A stretch of 64,000 nucleotides of DNA from Methanolobus mangrovi (GTDB lineage: Archaea; Halobacteriota; Methanosarcinia; Methanosarcinales; Methanosarcinaceae), in NCBI RefSeq assembly GCF_031312535.1, contig NZ_CP133594.1, forward strand, positions 1,903,934 through 1,967,933. Reading direction: 5' to 3'. The notes beneath the pieces were generated by a model, which was not told where the DNA came from, ran no database searches, and worked only from the letters and a program-made list of their open reading frames with translations. The position numbers and the translations under genes are program-made. Positions 8,431 to 16,591 of this stretch are shown here, piece after piece. Position 1 is the first letter of the stretch. Each line of letters opens with the position of its first letter.

Positions 8431-10341
8431 ATGGAACGCAAGGAATTCAGAGACTTAACATCCGTAGAGGATGCGAGGAAGCTGGTTGAACAGATCAGAG
8501 TCCAGCCAGAAACTATTATTTTACCTATTGATAAGGCAGTAGGACACATCATAGCAGATGACATTCCTTCTGGTGTGGATGTGCCTGCATTCAACCGTTC
8601 TGTCAAGGACGGGTATGCCATTCGTGCAAAAGATACCTACCAGGCAACTGAGCCGAAGCCGGAGGAACTGAGATGCATAGGCTCTATTCCTGCAGGTTGC
8701 ACAGATAAGTTCTTTGTGGACGATGGAGAAACTATAGAAATATCTACAGGTGCACCGATTCCCGATGGCGCTGATGCTGTAGTTATGGTGGAAAATACAA
8801 AGCAAACAGGTGATTCTGTCTTTATTTACCAGCCGGTGCACATTGGCGAGAATATCATGCGTGCAGGAAACGATATCATGAAAGGTGAAAGGATCCTGAG
8901 GAAGAACACACGCATCGGTTCCCGCGAAATCGGAGTACTTGCCTCCATAGGCATGAATGATGTACCTGTCAAGAGATTGCTTGTGGGAATTATATCAACC
9001 GGAAATGAGCTTATCAAACCCGGGGATGAACTGGAAGCAGGCAGGATATATGACGCAAATTCCTATGCCATCGCGGCAGCAATAGAAGAATGCGGCGGAA
9101 CTGCACGGATATACGGGATTGTACCGGATGATGCAGCTTTGATGGAAGAGGCTCTTGAAAGAGCAATCAATGAATGCAACATCGTCCTGACATCCGGAAG
9201 TACTTCTGCGGGTGTTGGCGATATCATGTACATGATAATTGAGGAAAAGGGCGAAACCCTTACCCACGGAATTGCCATCAAACCGGGAAAACCTGTCGTA
9301 ATTGGTATGATAGGAAATGTGCCAACCATCGGACTGCCAGGAAACCCAACATCAGCACTCAGCATATTCAATGAATTCGTGGCCCCGATAATATACAATT
9401 CACTTGGCGTTAAGCCCACTTTTAAGACAAAAATTACTGCGGTCATGGGAACCGGCATCCGATCAGGTGGAAGGGAAGAACTGTTCCCCGTTGGAGTGGT
9501 CAGGGGCAAAGCGTACCCTGCTGACAAGACATCAGGGGCTATCACTACACTTTCGGATGCTGACGGAATAATAGAGATCAGAGCACATACCGAGTACATT
9601 GAAGCAGGTTCTGAAGTAGAGGTCACAATGTTCGGCAACGTTAAAAGTCCTGACCTGATGTTCGTTGGGGGACAGTGCCCGGGAACGGACCTGCTTGAAG
9701 AGATAACAGGACTTGTATTCAGGACTTTGAAAATGGGTTCAAGTGCCGGATTTACAGCGATCTCCGGCGGCACTACCGATATTGCCTGTGTGAACATGGT
9801 TGACAGCGAAGGTAATTACAATTCATCGGTTATAGGAAAAATGAATCTTGAGGATGTGGTCCTGGTCAAGGGATACAGGCGAGAGCAGGGACTTATATTC
9901 AGTCCTGATACCCATGTATATGGACTGAAGGACATAACCGGCCTGCAACTCATCAACAGGAACCGGGGATCAGGGACCAGGGCACTTCTGGACAGAGAAC
10001 TCGGTAAACTGGCAGAGAATATGGGCATCCCCAGGAGTGAGCTCATAAAAAGCCTGAAAGGTTATAATTCAGGTTCAAAGACCCACAGGTCTGTTTGTGA
10101 TGCCGTGAAAAGCGGAAAAGCAGATGTTGGTTTTGGACTGAGGGCTGCAGCAGAGGAGGCAGGGCTTGAGTTTATCCCTGTTGCGGAGGACGAGTTTGAT
10201 TTTGTGATACGCAAAGACCTGCTGGATATTGAAGAGATACAGATTTTCCTTAGTGCACTTCGGTCTGAAGAATTTTCAAAGAGACTCCCAACCGGGATGT
10301 ATTCTTATGAAATGACCGGCAGGGTAATATCCTCCTTTTGA
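8431..10341 (+). CDS. moeA: Molybdopterin molybdenumtransferase MoeA fused to C-terminal PBP-like domain
   Basis: 636 residues from ATG 8431; TTG 8407 would overlap the previous gene. Residues 1 to about 405 are MoeA: AFNRSVKDGYAIRA, STGAPIPDGADAVVMVE, GIISTGNEL, TSGSTSAGVGDIMY, and GLPGNPTSAL. MoeA inserts molybdate (or tungstate) into adenylated molybdopterin. The remaining ~225 residues form a periplasmic-binding-protein-like (LysR substrate/PBP) domain (GSSAGFTAISGGTTDIA, NRNRGSGTRALLD, GYNSGSKTH, ADVGFGLRAAAEEAG), a fusion known from archaeal and some bacterial MoeA proteins; the extra domain may sense the metal or a pterin. It serves the same metal economy as modABC and the aldehyde oxidoreductase. 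Confidence 0.93.
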   Translation: MERKEFRDLTSVEDARKLVEQIRVQPETIILPIDKAVGHIIADDIPSGVDVPAFNRSVKDGYAIRAKDTYQATEPKPEELRCIGSIPAGCTDKFFVDDGETIEISTGAPIPDGADAVVMVENTKQTGDSVFIYQPVHIGENIMRAGNDIMKGERILRKNTRIGSREIGVLASIGMNDVPVKRLLVGIISTGNELIKPGDELEAGRIYDANSYAIAAAIEECGGTARIYGIVPDDAALMEEALERAINECNIVLTSGSTSAGVGDIMYMIIEEKGETLTHGIAIKPGKPVVIGMIGNVPTIGLPGNPTSALSIFNEFVAPIIYNSLGVKPTFKTKITAVMGTGIRSGGREELFPVGVVRGKAYPADKTSGAITTLSDADGIIEIRAHTEYIEAGSEVEVTMFGNVKSPDLMFVGGQCPGTDLLEEITGLVFRTLKMGSSAGFTAISGGTTDIACVNMVDSEGNYNSSVIGKMNLEDVVLVKGYRREQGLIFSPDTHVYGLKDITGLQLINRNRGSGTRALLDRELGKLAENMGIPRSELIKSLKGYNSGSKTHRSVCDAVKSGKADVGFGLRAAAEEAGLEFIPVAEDEFDFVIRKDLLDIEEIQIFLSALRSEEFSKRLPTGMYSYEMTGRVISSF

Positions 10342-10404
10342 CGTTAATCCAGTCTATAAAAATCAGGAAAACCTTTTTTATTTTGACGTTATGGTAGGTT
10401 GCAA

Positions 10405-11496
10405 ATGGGAATACATGAGGATATACAGGAAGTAGAAGAGGAGATCAAGAAGACTCCCTACAATAAGGCAACATCCCACCACATCGGTAGGCTCAAGGCG
10501 AAACTAGCACGCCTGCGCGATGAGGTTGTCAAGAAGTCTGCAAGCAAAGGTGGTGGCGAAGGATACTCCGTGAGAAAGTCAGGAGATGCCACAGTCACGC
10601 TTGTAGGATTTCCATCTGTGGGAAAATCCACTTTACTTAACAAGCTCACCGATGCTCATTCAGAGGTCGGCGCCTATGAGTTCACAACCCTGGATGTAAT
10701 TCCCGGAGTGCTTGAACATAAAAATGCAACTATACAGATACTTGACGTACCCGGGCTGGTCAAAGGTGCGGCCAGTGGAAGAGGGCGTGGACGAGAAGTT
10801 ATCTCGGTTGTCAGGAATTGTGACCTTGTGGTCTTTATGCTGGATGTGTTCCAGAATTATCACCACGGAGTCCTTACACAGGAACTTTACGATGCAGGCA
10901 TACGCCTGAATCAGAAGGCACCTGATGTCGTTATCAAAAGACAGGACCGTGGTGGCGTCACAATTAGCAGTACCAAGGACCTTGAACTTTCAGATGATCT
11001 TATCAAGGCGATACTTAATGAATATAAGATACACAATGCTCATGTGCTCATCAGGGAAAGCATCGATGTTGACCAGTTGATAGATGTCATCATGGGCAAC
11101 AGGGTGTACATACCTGCCGTTGTCGTTGTTAACAAGGTGGATATGGCAGATGAATATGTGCTGAAGAAATGTAAGTCTGAATACCCTGGAGCTACATATA
11201 TCTCGGCTGACAAGGAAAAGAACCTTGAGGCTGTCAAGGACCTGATATACGATGCACTGGACTTTATCCGGATTTACCTAAAACCCCAGGGCGGACCCGC
11301 TGATATGGAAGAACCACTCATTGTACGCAAAGGAACTACAGTAGGAGATGTATGTGACCACCTGCATCGTGACTTCAGGAGAAAGTTCAGGTATTCGCAG
11401 GTATGGGGTACATCCGCAAAGCACCCCGGCCAGAGAGCAGGCCTTGAACACGTACTTGATGACAGCGATCTGTTAACGCTGATCATTGCAATGTGA
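10405..11496 (+). CDS. DRG-family GTP-binding protein with TGS domain
   Basis: 363 residues from ATG 10405 (TTG 10399 is an in-frame alternative). N-terminal basic helical region with RLKAKLARLRDEV, then a GTPase domain with G1 GFPSVGKSTLL (near residues 69-79), G3 DVPGLVKGAASGRGRGREV, G4 NKVD near 248, and a C-terminal TGS domain (IRIYLKPQGGPADMEEPLIV... to TLIIAM). This is the archaeal/eukaryotic developmentally regulated GTP-binding family, thought to bind ribosomes or RNA. It lies directly upstream of tRNA-Gln, with no cotranscribed neighbour. Confidence 0.93.
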   Translation: MGIHEDIQEVEEEIKKTPYNKATSHHIGRLKAKLARLRDEVVKKSASKGGGEGYSVRKSGDATVTLVGFPSVGKSTLLNKLTDAHSEVGAYEFTTLDVIPGVLEHKNATIQILDVPGLVKGAASGRGRGREVISVVRNCDLVVFMLDVFQNYHHGVLTQELYDAGIRLNQKAPDVVIKRQDRGGVTISSTKDLELSDDLIKAILNEYKIHNAHVLIRESIDVDQLIDVIMGNRVYIPAVVVVNKVDMADEYVLKKCKSEYPGATYISADKEKNLEAVKDLIYDALDFIRIYLKPQGGPADMEEPLIVRKGTTVGDVCDHLHRDFRRKFRYSQVWGTSAKHPGQRAGLEHVLDDSDLLTLIIAM

Positions 11497-11562
11497 CAGC
11501 CAAACCCGGCTGTCCTGCATAACAAATAAGTATTATTATGCATTTATTCTGCTAATCATTGT

Positions 11563-11635
11563 AGTCCCGTAGGGTAGTGGTCAATCCTTTCGGCCTTTGG
11601 AGCCGAAGACGGTGGTTCGAATCCGCCCGGGACTA
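11563..11635 (+). tRNA. tRNA-Gln (anticodon UUG)
   Basis: A 73-nt cloverleaf: acceptor AGTCCCG/CGGGACT fully paired, anticodon stem TCGGC/GCCGA, loop CTTTGGA with anticodon TTG, T-arm with TTCGAAT, discriminator A, and CCA encoded in DNA at 11636-11638. An AT-rich TATA-like region lies 20-35 bp upstream. Its 3' end is duplicated at 20979-21017, marking it as the probable insertion site of the island that follows. Confidence 0.96.
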
Positions 11636-11647
11636 CCATTTTCTTTT
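11609..11647 (+). repeat. Left attachment-like repeat (3' end of tRNA-Gln)
   Basis: These 39 bp run from the T-arm of tRNA-Gln through encoded CCA to TTTTCTTTT. They match 20979-21017 at 34 of 39 positions, in direct orientation, 9370 bp away. Identity reaching beyond the tRNA into the flanking TTTTCTTTT suggests a duplicated core of an integration site, not merely two similar tRNAs. All five mismatches replace G or C in the tRNA with T or A in the other copy. Confidence 0.7.
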
Positions 11648-11672
11648 CTTTTCTTTTCTTTTCTTTTCTTTT
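11639..11672 (+). repeat. TTTTC pentanucleotide microsatellite
   Basis: About six tandem TTTTC units directly follow the tRNA-Gln CCA. The right repeat copy has only the first one and a half units. It could end tRNA transcription, since archaea use T-rich terminators, and could vary in length between strains. Confidence 0.85.
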
Positions 11673-11952
11673 ACAATGCAATCCTCATCACATATAGCAC
11701 AGACACTGCCCACCTTTGTGCTGCTTTTATGAACATTGTAGTTTCAACAATGATTTACGTAGAGATCATTGAATCCTGAATATGGCAGTTCGGCAATTTC
11801 ATCCCAAATCTACAATCTAACCTTTTTGCCTTAAAAATGTATTATTCATTGCCTCAAATATTGAGAATTATATCACAGGATATTTGTTGATATTATTTGT
11901 CGAATACAAGAAAATTAAGAACATGTTTATTAATTATGATTGTCAAACTTAA
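11673..11952. other. Gene-free left end of island
   Basis: AT-rich sequence with no supported gene; a 60-codon ORF at 11597-11779 overlaps the tRNA and is rejected. No integrase remnant was recognised. Confidence 0.5.
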
Positions 11953-11981
11953 ATGTTGTACAAAAACAACATATTAATAGT
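11953..11981 (+). promoter_or_regulatory. Inverted repeat and TATA-like element upstream of the CxxCH protein gene
   Basis: ATGTTGT (11953-11959) and ACAACAT (11966-11972) form a perfect 7-bp inverted repeat with a 6-bp spacer. ATATTAATAG (11971-11980) abuts it as a possible TATA box, 20-30 bp before the start codon. A repressor or activator bound here would affect TBP/TFB access. Confidence 0.4.
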
Positions 11982-12001
11982 GAAGTAAATGGGGTAAGAA
12001 G

Positions 12002-12451
12002 ATGAAATATAAACTAATTAGAACTGTATTTCTGTTGGCAGTGATAACGTTAGCAGGAGTGGTTGTCACATCAGCAACACCCGACGCCCTCGGCGCCTTC
12101 AATCAAACCTATAGTGTGAATGGCACAGCACTGGATTCATGTGTCACATGTCACACGGAAGACGCTCTGACACCTTATGGCATGGATGTTTTGGCAAGTG
12201 GACTGAATTTCACATCAATAGAAGATAGCGATTCAGATAGCGATGGGTTTACAAATATGGAAGAAATCGCTGCCCTGACATCACCAGGAGATGCAAACGA
12301 CTATCCTGAAACAGTAGCTGATGCAGAGGTACAGGAAACCGTGGAAGAAACCACCAGTGAAACAACATCTGATAATCAATCTCCGGGATTTGGAATAATC
12401 CTTGCGATTGCTGGAATAGTATCAGTGGTATATCTGAAACGCCAAGGATAA
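12002..12451 (+). CDS. Secreted single CxxCH protein with calcium-loop repeat and PGF-CTERM anchor
   Basis: 149 residues. N-terminal signal peptide (about residues 1-25), one haem c motif CVTCH at 47-51, an Asp-rich calcium-loop/thrombospondin-type repeat (EDSDSDSDGFTNMEEI, 74-89), a Thr/Glu-rich linker, then PGF at 128-130 followed by a hydrophobic segment and basic tail (LKRQG). The last part matches the PGF-CTERM sorting signal processed by archaeosortase A, so the protein should be anchored outside the cell. It could be a monohaem cytochrome in extracellular electron transfer; no axial methionine is certain. GGGGTAAG provides the ribosome-binding site, and a terminator follows. Confidence 0.75.
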   Translation: MKYKLIRTVFLLAVITLAGVVVTSATPDALGAFNQTYSVNGTALDSCVTCHTEDALTPYGMDVLASGLNFTSIEDSDSDSDGFTNMEEIAALTSPGDANDYPETVADAEVQETVEETTSETTSDNQSPGFGIILAIAGIVSVVYLKRQG

Positions 12452-12452
12452 T

Positions 12453-12508
12453 AAGAAAGATGCCATGTAGTTCCATTATCGTATTGGAACCATCTTTCTT
12501 CTTTTTTT
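12453..12508 (+). terminator. Two-part hairpin terminator
   Basis: AAGAAAGATG (12453-12462) pairs perfectly with CATCTTTCTT (12491-12500), and inside it GTTCCA (12470-12475) pairs with TGGAAC (12485-12490). A run of CTTTTTTT follows. Confidence 0.8.
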
Positions 12509-12556
12509 ACAGTCTACCGGTATCTACTATTAACTTCTTTTATTGTTCGAAAGTAC

Positions 12557-12592
12557 CCTGATAACAAAATATCAGGAACATGACCTGATATT
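12557..12592. repeat. Three alternating inverted copies of CCTGATA
   Basis: CCTGATA (12557-12563), TATCAGG (12570-12576) and CCTGATA (12584-12590) can form either of two mutually exclusive hairpins; the second extends to 9 bp (AATATCAGG/CCTGATATT). It lies between two convergent genes, so it probably ends transcription of the acyl-CoA synthetase gene and may act in both directions. Confidence 0.6.
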
Positions 12593-12634
12593 CTATTTTA
12601 ATATATCATTTGAAATGGGTAAAGCCTCTGAGTA

Positions 12635-14341
12635 TTACTTGTCACTAAAGCCTAATTTCGTCTTAGCCTCCTCCGGCCTCTCCCATAATCCTTTTTCCCT
12701 TAGCTTTTCAATTACGTCTCTTTTTTTCTCAAATTCCATAATCCTGAGCTCTTTGCGTTTGATCTTACCACTAATCGTCTTTGGCAGTTCACTGACAAAA
12801 TCGATCTCCCGGGGATACTTATAAGGGGCGGTCATCTCTTTGACATACTGCTGGATATCACTTGCAAGTTTTTCAGATTGTCCATATCCTTCTTTCAAAA
12901 CTACAAGAACCTTGACAACCTCACCTCTTAAAAGGTCAGGACTTGGGATCATCGCAGATTCAAGAACAGCTTCATGTGAATCAACCGCACTTTCAACCTC
13001 AAACGGACCAATCCTGTATCCTGAGCTTATACATACATCATCTGCCCTTGAGTCAAACCATATGTATCCGGCTTCATCCATCATTGCAAGGTCTCCGGTC
13101 AAATACCAGTTTCCAACAAAGCATTCGGCTGTTTTTTCCGTTTGATTATGATATCCTTTGAAAAGCATGGGATGATCTTTTACAACAGCTATCATCCCCC
13201 TACTGTTGACTGGTACTTGTTCTCCCGTATCGGGATTCACAATTGCACCCTTGACACCTGGTGTAAAACGCCCCATTGAACCGGGCTTTATCTTCATTCC
13301 CGGTAAATTGCAGGCAATAACACAGGTTTCTGTTTGTCCGTATCCTTCCCTTACAGATATTCCAAACTTTTCATCGAAGAATCGAATGATTCCGGGTGTG
13401 CAGGGCTCCCCGGCAGTTAGAATCACTTTCAGGTCGGTTAAATCGTATCGTTCGCCTGCATCATCAATTGCTGCCATGGCCCTGAGTTCTGTTGCGGTCA
13501 TACATGCCCGGCTTATCCTCCATTTATCAAGCAATTCAAACCATTTTTCAGGTTCGAACCTTCCAGAGTAATGGAAGTTGGTAGCACCGGCATTTAAAAT
13601 AGTTCCAAATGGAGCCCAATACCATTTCGCCCATCCCGGCTCTGTCGTAGCCCAGCAAAGTTCAGACGGTTGAGTATTCCACCAGTAATATCTGTTGAGC
13701 TTATCAAAACAGTACATCAATGAATGAGTATGCAATACGCCCTTGGGAGCACCTGTTGTTCCCGACGTGTAGTTGATAGCTAAAAGGTCATCGGCAGTAA
13801 GTTTTTCAGGAATCAGGCTTCTTGATGCAGAGTCCATTTCCTGCCTGTAATCCTTCCAGCCCACTCTCTGACGTGAAAAGAAAAGCTTCATATCCGGGAC
13901 TTTATCCTTTATCGCGTCCACTTCATCAGCCATCATTGGGTCGTTTGTGATCAACGCTTTGATCCCGGCATCCAGGGCCCTATATTCTATATCTGCCCTC
14001 CTGAGCATTATCGTACCGGGAACTACAATGCCGCCTATTGCCCATATACCGATGCTTGCAACATACACATCCACTCCCCTGGGAAGTATTACCAAAACCC
14101 TATCACCTTTATGGACACCTGAATCCTTCAGGATATTTCCAAACCTCATGGCATTGTCCCATATTTCCCAGTATGTGGCTTTCTCAACCACCCCATCAGG
14201 ATGCTCAATAATTGCCATCAACTTTGTCCTATCCTTTGCCAATTCCCGGACAACATCAACAAAATTGTAGTCCTTCGGGATGTCCCAATTGAACTTACTA
14301 ATCTCCTCTCCGTAATCGAATGCAACTGTTTCTTTCCCCAT
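12635..14341 (-). CDS. AMP-forming medium/branched-chain acyl-CoA synthetase
   Basis: 568 residues; ATG 14341 is preferred to 14398 because AAGGGGGT lies about 6 bp upstream. Activates a carboxylic acid with ATP and CoA via an acyl-adenylate. Motifs: P-loop YTSGTTGAPKG (residues 191-201), TTEPGWAKW, GYGQTET, YLTGDLA, and the catalytic C-terminal lysine in SGKIKRKEL (Lys near 526). It belongs to the ACSM-like branch; a Methanosarcina acetivorans member is known to favour small branched acyl substrates, which fits the neighbouring genes. It ends the minus-strand cassette, 128 bp after the ADP-forming synthetase beta gene. A second route to acyl-CoA in one cluster is unusual, since the two synthetases differ in ATP cost and direction. 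Confidence 0.93.
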   Translation of the reverse strand: MGKETVAFDYGEEISKFNWDIPKDYNFVDVVRELAKDRTKLMAIIEHPDGVVEKATYWEIWDNAMRFGNILKDSGVHKGDRVLVILPRGVDVYVASIGIWAIGGIVVPGTIMLRRADIEYRALDAGIKALITNDPMMADEVDAIKDKVPDMKLFFSRQRVGWKDYRQEMDSASRSLIPEKLTADDLLAINYTSGTTGAPKGVLHTHSLMYCFDKLNRYYWWNTQPSELCWATTEPGWAKWYWAPFGTILNAGATNFHYSGRFEPEKWFELLDKWRISRACMTATELRAMAAIDDAGERYDLTDLKVILTAGEPCTPGIIRFFDEKFGISVREGYGQTETCVIACNLPGMKIKPGSMGRFTPGVKGAIVNPDTGEQVPVNSRGMIAVVKDHPMLFKGYHNQTEKTAECFVGNWYLTGDLAMMDEAGYIWFDSRADDVCISSGYRIGPFEVESAVDSHEAVLESAMIPSPDLLRGEVVKVLVVLKEGYGQSEKLASDIQQYVKEMTAPYKYPREIDFVSELPKTISGKIKRKELRIMEFEKKRDVIEKLREKGLWERPEEAKTKLGFSDK

Positions 14342-14469
14342 TTTATACCCCCTTATTTGCAGAACTGCCCATCCAGACTCCAGCTTGTAGAACTGCACTG
14401 CGTAAATTTATCCGACCTGCCCTGTCAGGCAATGACCCTCTTATTTATTTTTGATGCTTCATATTGATC

Positions 14470-15210
14470 TTAGATCTCATTCGTTTTTTCAGAGCCTTTT
14501 TCCAATACCACTCTGGTATCCACTGCTATCACCCCGCCTTCGTAAGCAAAAAGTGGATTTATTTCAATTTCTTTGATCTCTTTTACATTAGAGATGATAT
14601 CGGAAAGTTTCATAATAGTGGACGCCAGCTGCTCTATATCAACCGGTTTTGAACCCCTGTATCCTGTCAGAAAGGAGTAGCCTTTGATTTCTCCCATCAT
14701 CTCGATGGCTTCCCTTTGATTCAGGGGTGCAAGCCTGAAACTCACATCCTTCATCAATTCCACCAGAATGCCCCCTATTCCGAACATAACCACAGGACCA
14801 AATTGTGGGTCCTTCATCCCCCCTATGATCACTTCCACTCCCCCTGGAATAAATTCCTCTAAAAGGAATCCTTCAATTCTTGCTTGCGGGACATTTACCT
14901 CAATATCTTTTTTCATACGTATGAAGGCATTTTTGACATCATTTTCATCCCTTAGACCTGTAATTACTCCCCCCACCTCTGTTTTATGCATGATATCCCT
15001 GGATATCACCTTGAGAACGAATGGAGGGCTGATCATCCCTGCTTTGAGCTTCAGGTCTTCCACCCCTTTTATCTGGATAGACCTGGGAACTGGTATTTCC
15101 CATGTGGAGATAAGCTCCCGGGCTTCTGTCCCGAGTAAATTCTGCCTGCCCTCGTTCAAGGCATTGCTAATGATTTTTTCTACCTCTGCCATTTTCATGG
15201 TCCTGTCCAT
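14470..15210 (-). CDS. acdB: ADP-forming acyl-CoA synthetase, beta (ATP-grasp) subunit
   Basis: 246 residues, the usual length for a separate beta subunit. It has the ATP-grasp domain: N-terminal EARELISTWEIPVPRS, LKVISRDIMHKTEVGGVITGL, the ATP-binding loop region VEVIIGGMKDPQFGPVVMFGIGGI, and EIEINPLFAYEGG at the C-terminus. With the alpha subunit it converts acyl-CoA, ADP and phosphate to acid, CoA and ATP. It starts 7 bp after the alpha gene, so the pair is one transcript. Substrate range (acetyl, branched or aryl) cannot be read from sequence. Confidence 0.93.
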   Translation of the reverse strand: MDRTMKMAEVEKIISNALNEGRQNLLGTEARELISTWEIPVPRSIQIKGVEDLKLKAGMISPPFVLKVISRDIMHKTEVGGVITGLRDENDVKNAFIRMKKDIEVNVPQARIEGFLLEEFIPGGVEVIIGGMKDPQFGPVVMFGIGGILVELMKDVSFRLAPLNQREAIEMMGEIKGYSFLTGYRGSKPVDIEQLASTIMKLSDIISNVKEIKEIEINPLFAYEGGVIAVDTRVVLEKGSEKTNEI

Positions 15211-15217
15211 TTCATTT

Positions 15218-16591
15218 TCAATTCAATCTGGTCCCATTACCTGTCAGAACAGCTGCAGCCCTTACAGCAGCCTCCGGCGTTAAAAATACCGGCATTCCCT
15301 TTTCCTCAAAGAGTTTGCCCATCTTCCTTGTGAACTCACCACCCGGACTGCATATGATCACGGGTTTATTGTACGAATTCATAACCTCATTTATTCTGTC
15401 CACCACTCCAGCAGTGAGCGTAGGTGGACCCCATAGAACTGTTACAATGGCAATATCATATCCATTCAGAAAACCCTCTTCAATGGCGGCAAAATAAGAA
15501 TCATCTGTAGCACTGGCGGTCAGGTCTATGGGATTATCTGTCGCAGAGAACGCTGGAAGACGGGAACTCAGGCTTTTTCTTGAATCATCTGTAAGTCTTT
15601 TGACCTCAAGGCCCAGCTCCTCGCAGGCATCTGCCATGCTCACCCCGATTCCACCACCGTCTGTTATGATCAGGACTTTTTTTCCATGCACCATGTCATA
15701 GGCATCCAAAACCTTGCAGGCATCCTTCAATCCTTCATATCCGTCCACTTCTATTATCCCTGCTTTTTTAAAAGCGGCCCTGTATATCTCGTACTTCCCG
15801 CCCATTGCTCCGGTGTGGGATCTGGCCGCATGAAGTCCTGCCTCTCCTTTGCCTACCTTTATGGCTATAACCGGCTTTTTTGCCGTGCATCTGGAAGCCA
15901 TATCCACAAACTCCCTTCCATTTTCCACTGATTCTATATACAGCAGAACATATCTGGTAGCTTCATCCTCCGATAAAAAACTCAGACAATCAGCCTCATC
16001 AACGTCAACCTTGTTCCCATAGCTCACAATTCTTGCAATCCCGATGCCTTCCGTTGCCATCTCATCCATGATCAAAACTGCAAAGGAACCACTCTGGGTG
16101 AGTATCGACAATCCACCCTTTTTTGGTCTCTTCACCCTCTCCGTAGGAACTAAAAAAGTATCTATCCGGGATATGGCATCATATATTCCCAGGCAATTAG
16201 GCCCAATTACCCTGATGCCTTTTTTCTCAACTATATCTCTTAGCTCTTCTTCCAGCCATTTCCCTTTTTCAGCTTCCTTAAAACCCGAACTGATAATGAT
16301 TGCTCCCCGTACATTATTCACCGGTCCTTTCAGGATATCTATTACCTTTGATGCTGGAAGTACAAAGACAGCCACATCTATTTGATCCCCGATATCAGCT
16401 AATGACCTGTAGCATTGGAGGTCGCCGATATGTCGGTATTTAGGATTTATTGGATAGATGGTACCATTATAACCTATTTTTTTAAGATTCTCCAGAATCA
16501 CATGGGATGCTTTTCCAGGTTTAGGAGAAGCACCTACAATGGCAATGGATTTTGGATCAAAGAAGAACTCCATATTGTTTCCAGTATTCAT
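15218..16591 (-). CDS. acdA: ADP-forming acyl-CoA synthetase, alpha subunit
   Basis: 457 residues. N-terminal CoA-binding Rossmann domain (FFDPKSIAIVGASPKPGK, near residues 9-26; IRVIGPNCLGIYD) and succinyl-CoA-synthetase-like domains with the phosphohistidine loop AARSHTGAMGG. It forms acyl-phosphate and phosphorylates its histidine, which passes phosphate to ADP on the beta subunit. The ATG at 16591 overlaps the oxidoreductase beta gene by 35 bp and has GGAGATGGTGA upstream; ATG 16573 (MEFFFDP) is an equally typical start. The overlap shows tight coupling of 2-oxoacid oxidation to acyl-CoA use. Confidence 0.93.
   Translation of the reverse strand: MNTGNNMEFFFDPKSIAIVGASPKPGKASHVILENLKKIGYNGTIYPINPKYRHIGDLQCYRSLADIGDQIDVAVFVLPASKVIDILKGPVNNVRGAIIISSGFKEAEKGKWLEEELRDIVEKKGIRVIGPNCLGIYDAISRIDTFLVPTERVKRPKKGGLSILTQSGSFAVLIMDEMATEGIGIARIVSYGNKVDVDEADCLSFLSEDEATRYVLLYIESVENGREFVDMASRCTAKKPVIAIKVGKGEAGLHAARSHTGAMGGKYEIYRAAFKKAGIIEVDGYEGLKDACKVLDAYDMVHGKKVLIITDGGGIGVSMADACEELGLEVKRLTDDSRKSLSSRLPAFSATDNPIDLTASATDDSYFAAIEEGFLNGYDIAIVTVLWGPPTLTAGVVDRINEVMNSYNKPVIICSPGGEFTRKMGKLFEEKGMPVFLTPEAAVRAAAVLTGNGTRLN

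Noticed and set aside
11639-11672. TTTTC tandem repeat as a CRISPR or other array
   Set aside because: Units are five bases with no spacers; it is a simple microsatellite.
11597-11779. 60-codon ORF over the tRNA-Gln
   Set aside because: It overlaps the tRNA and a TTTTC repeat, has no ribosome-binding site and encodes low-complexity Phe/Leu.
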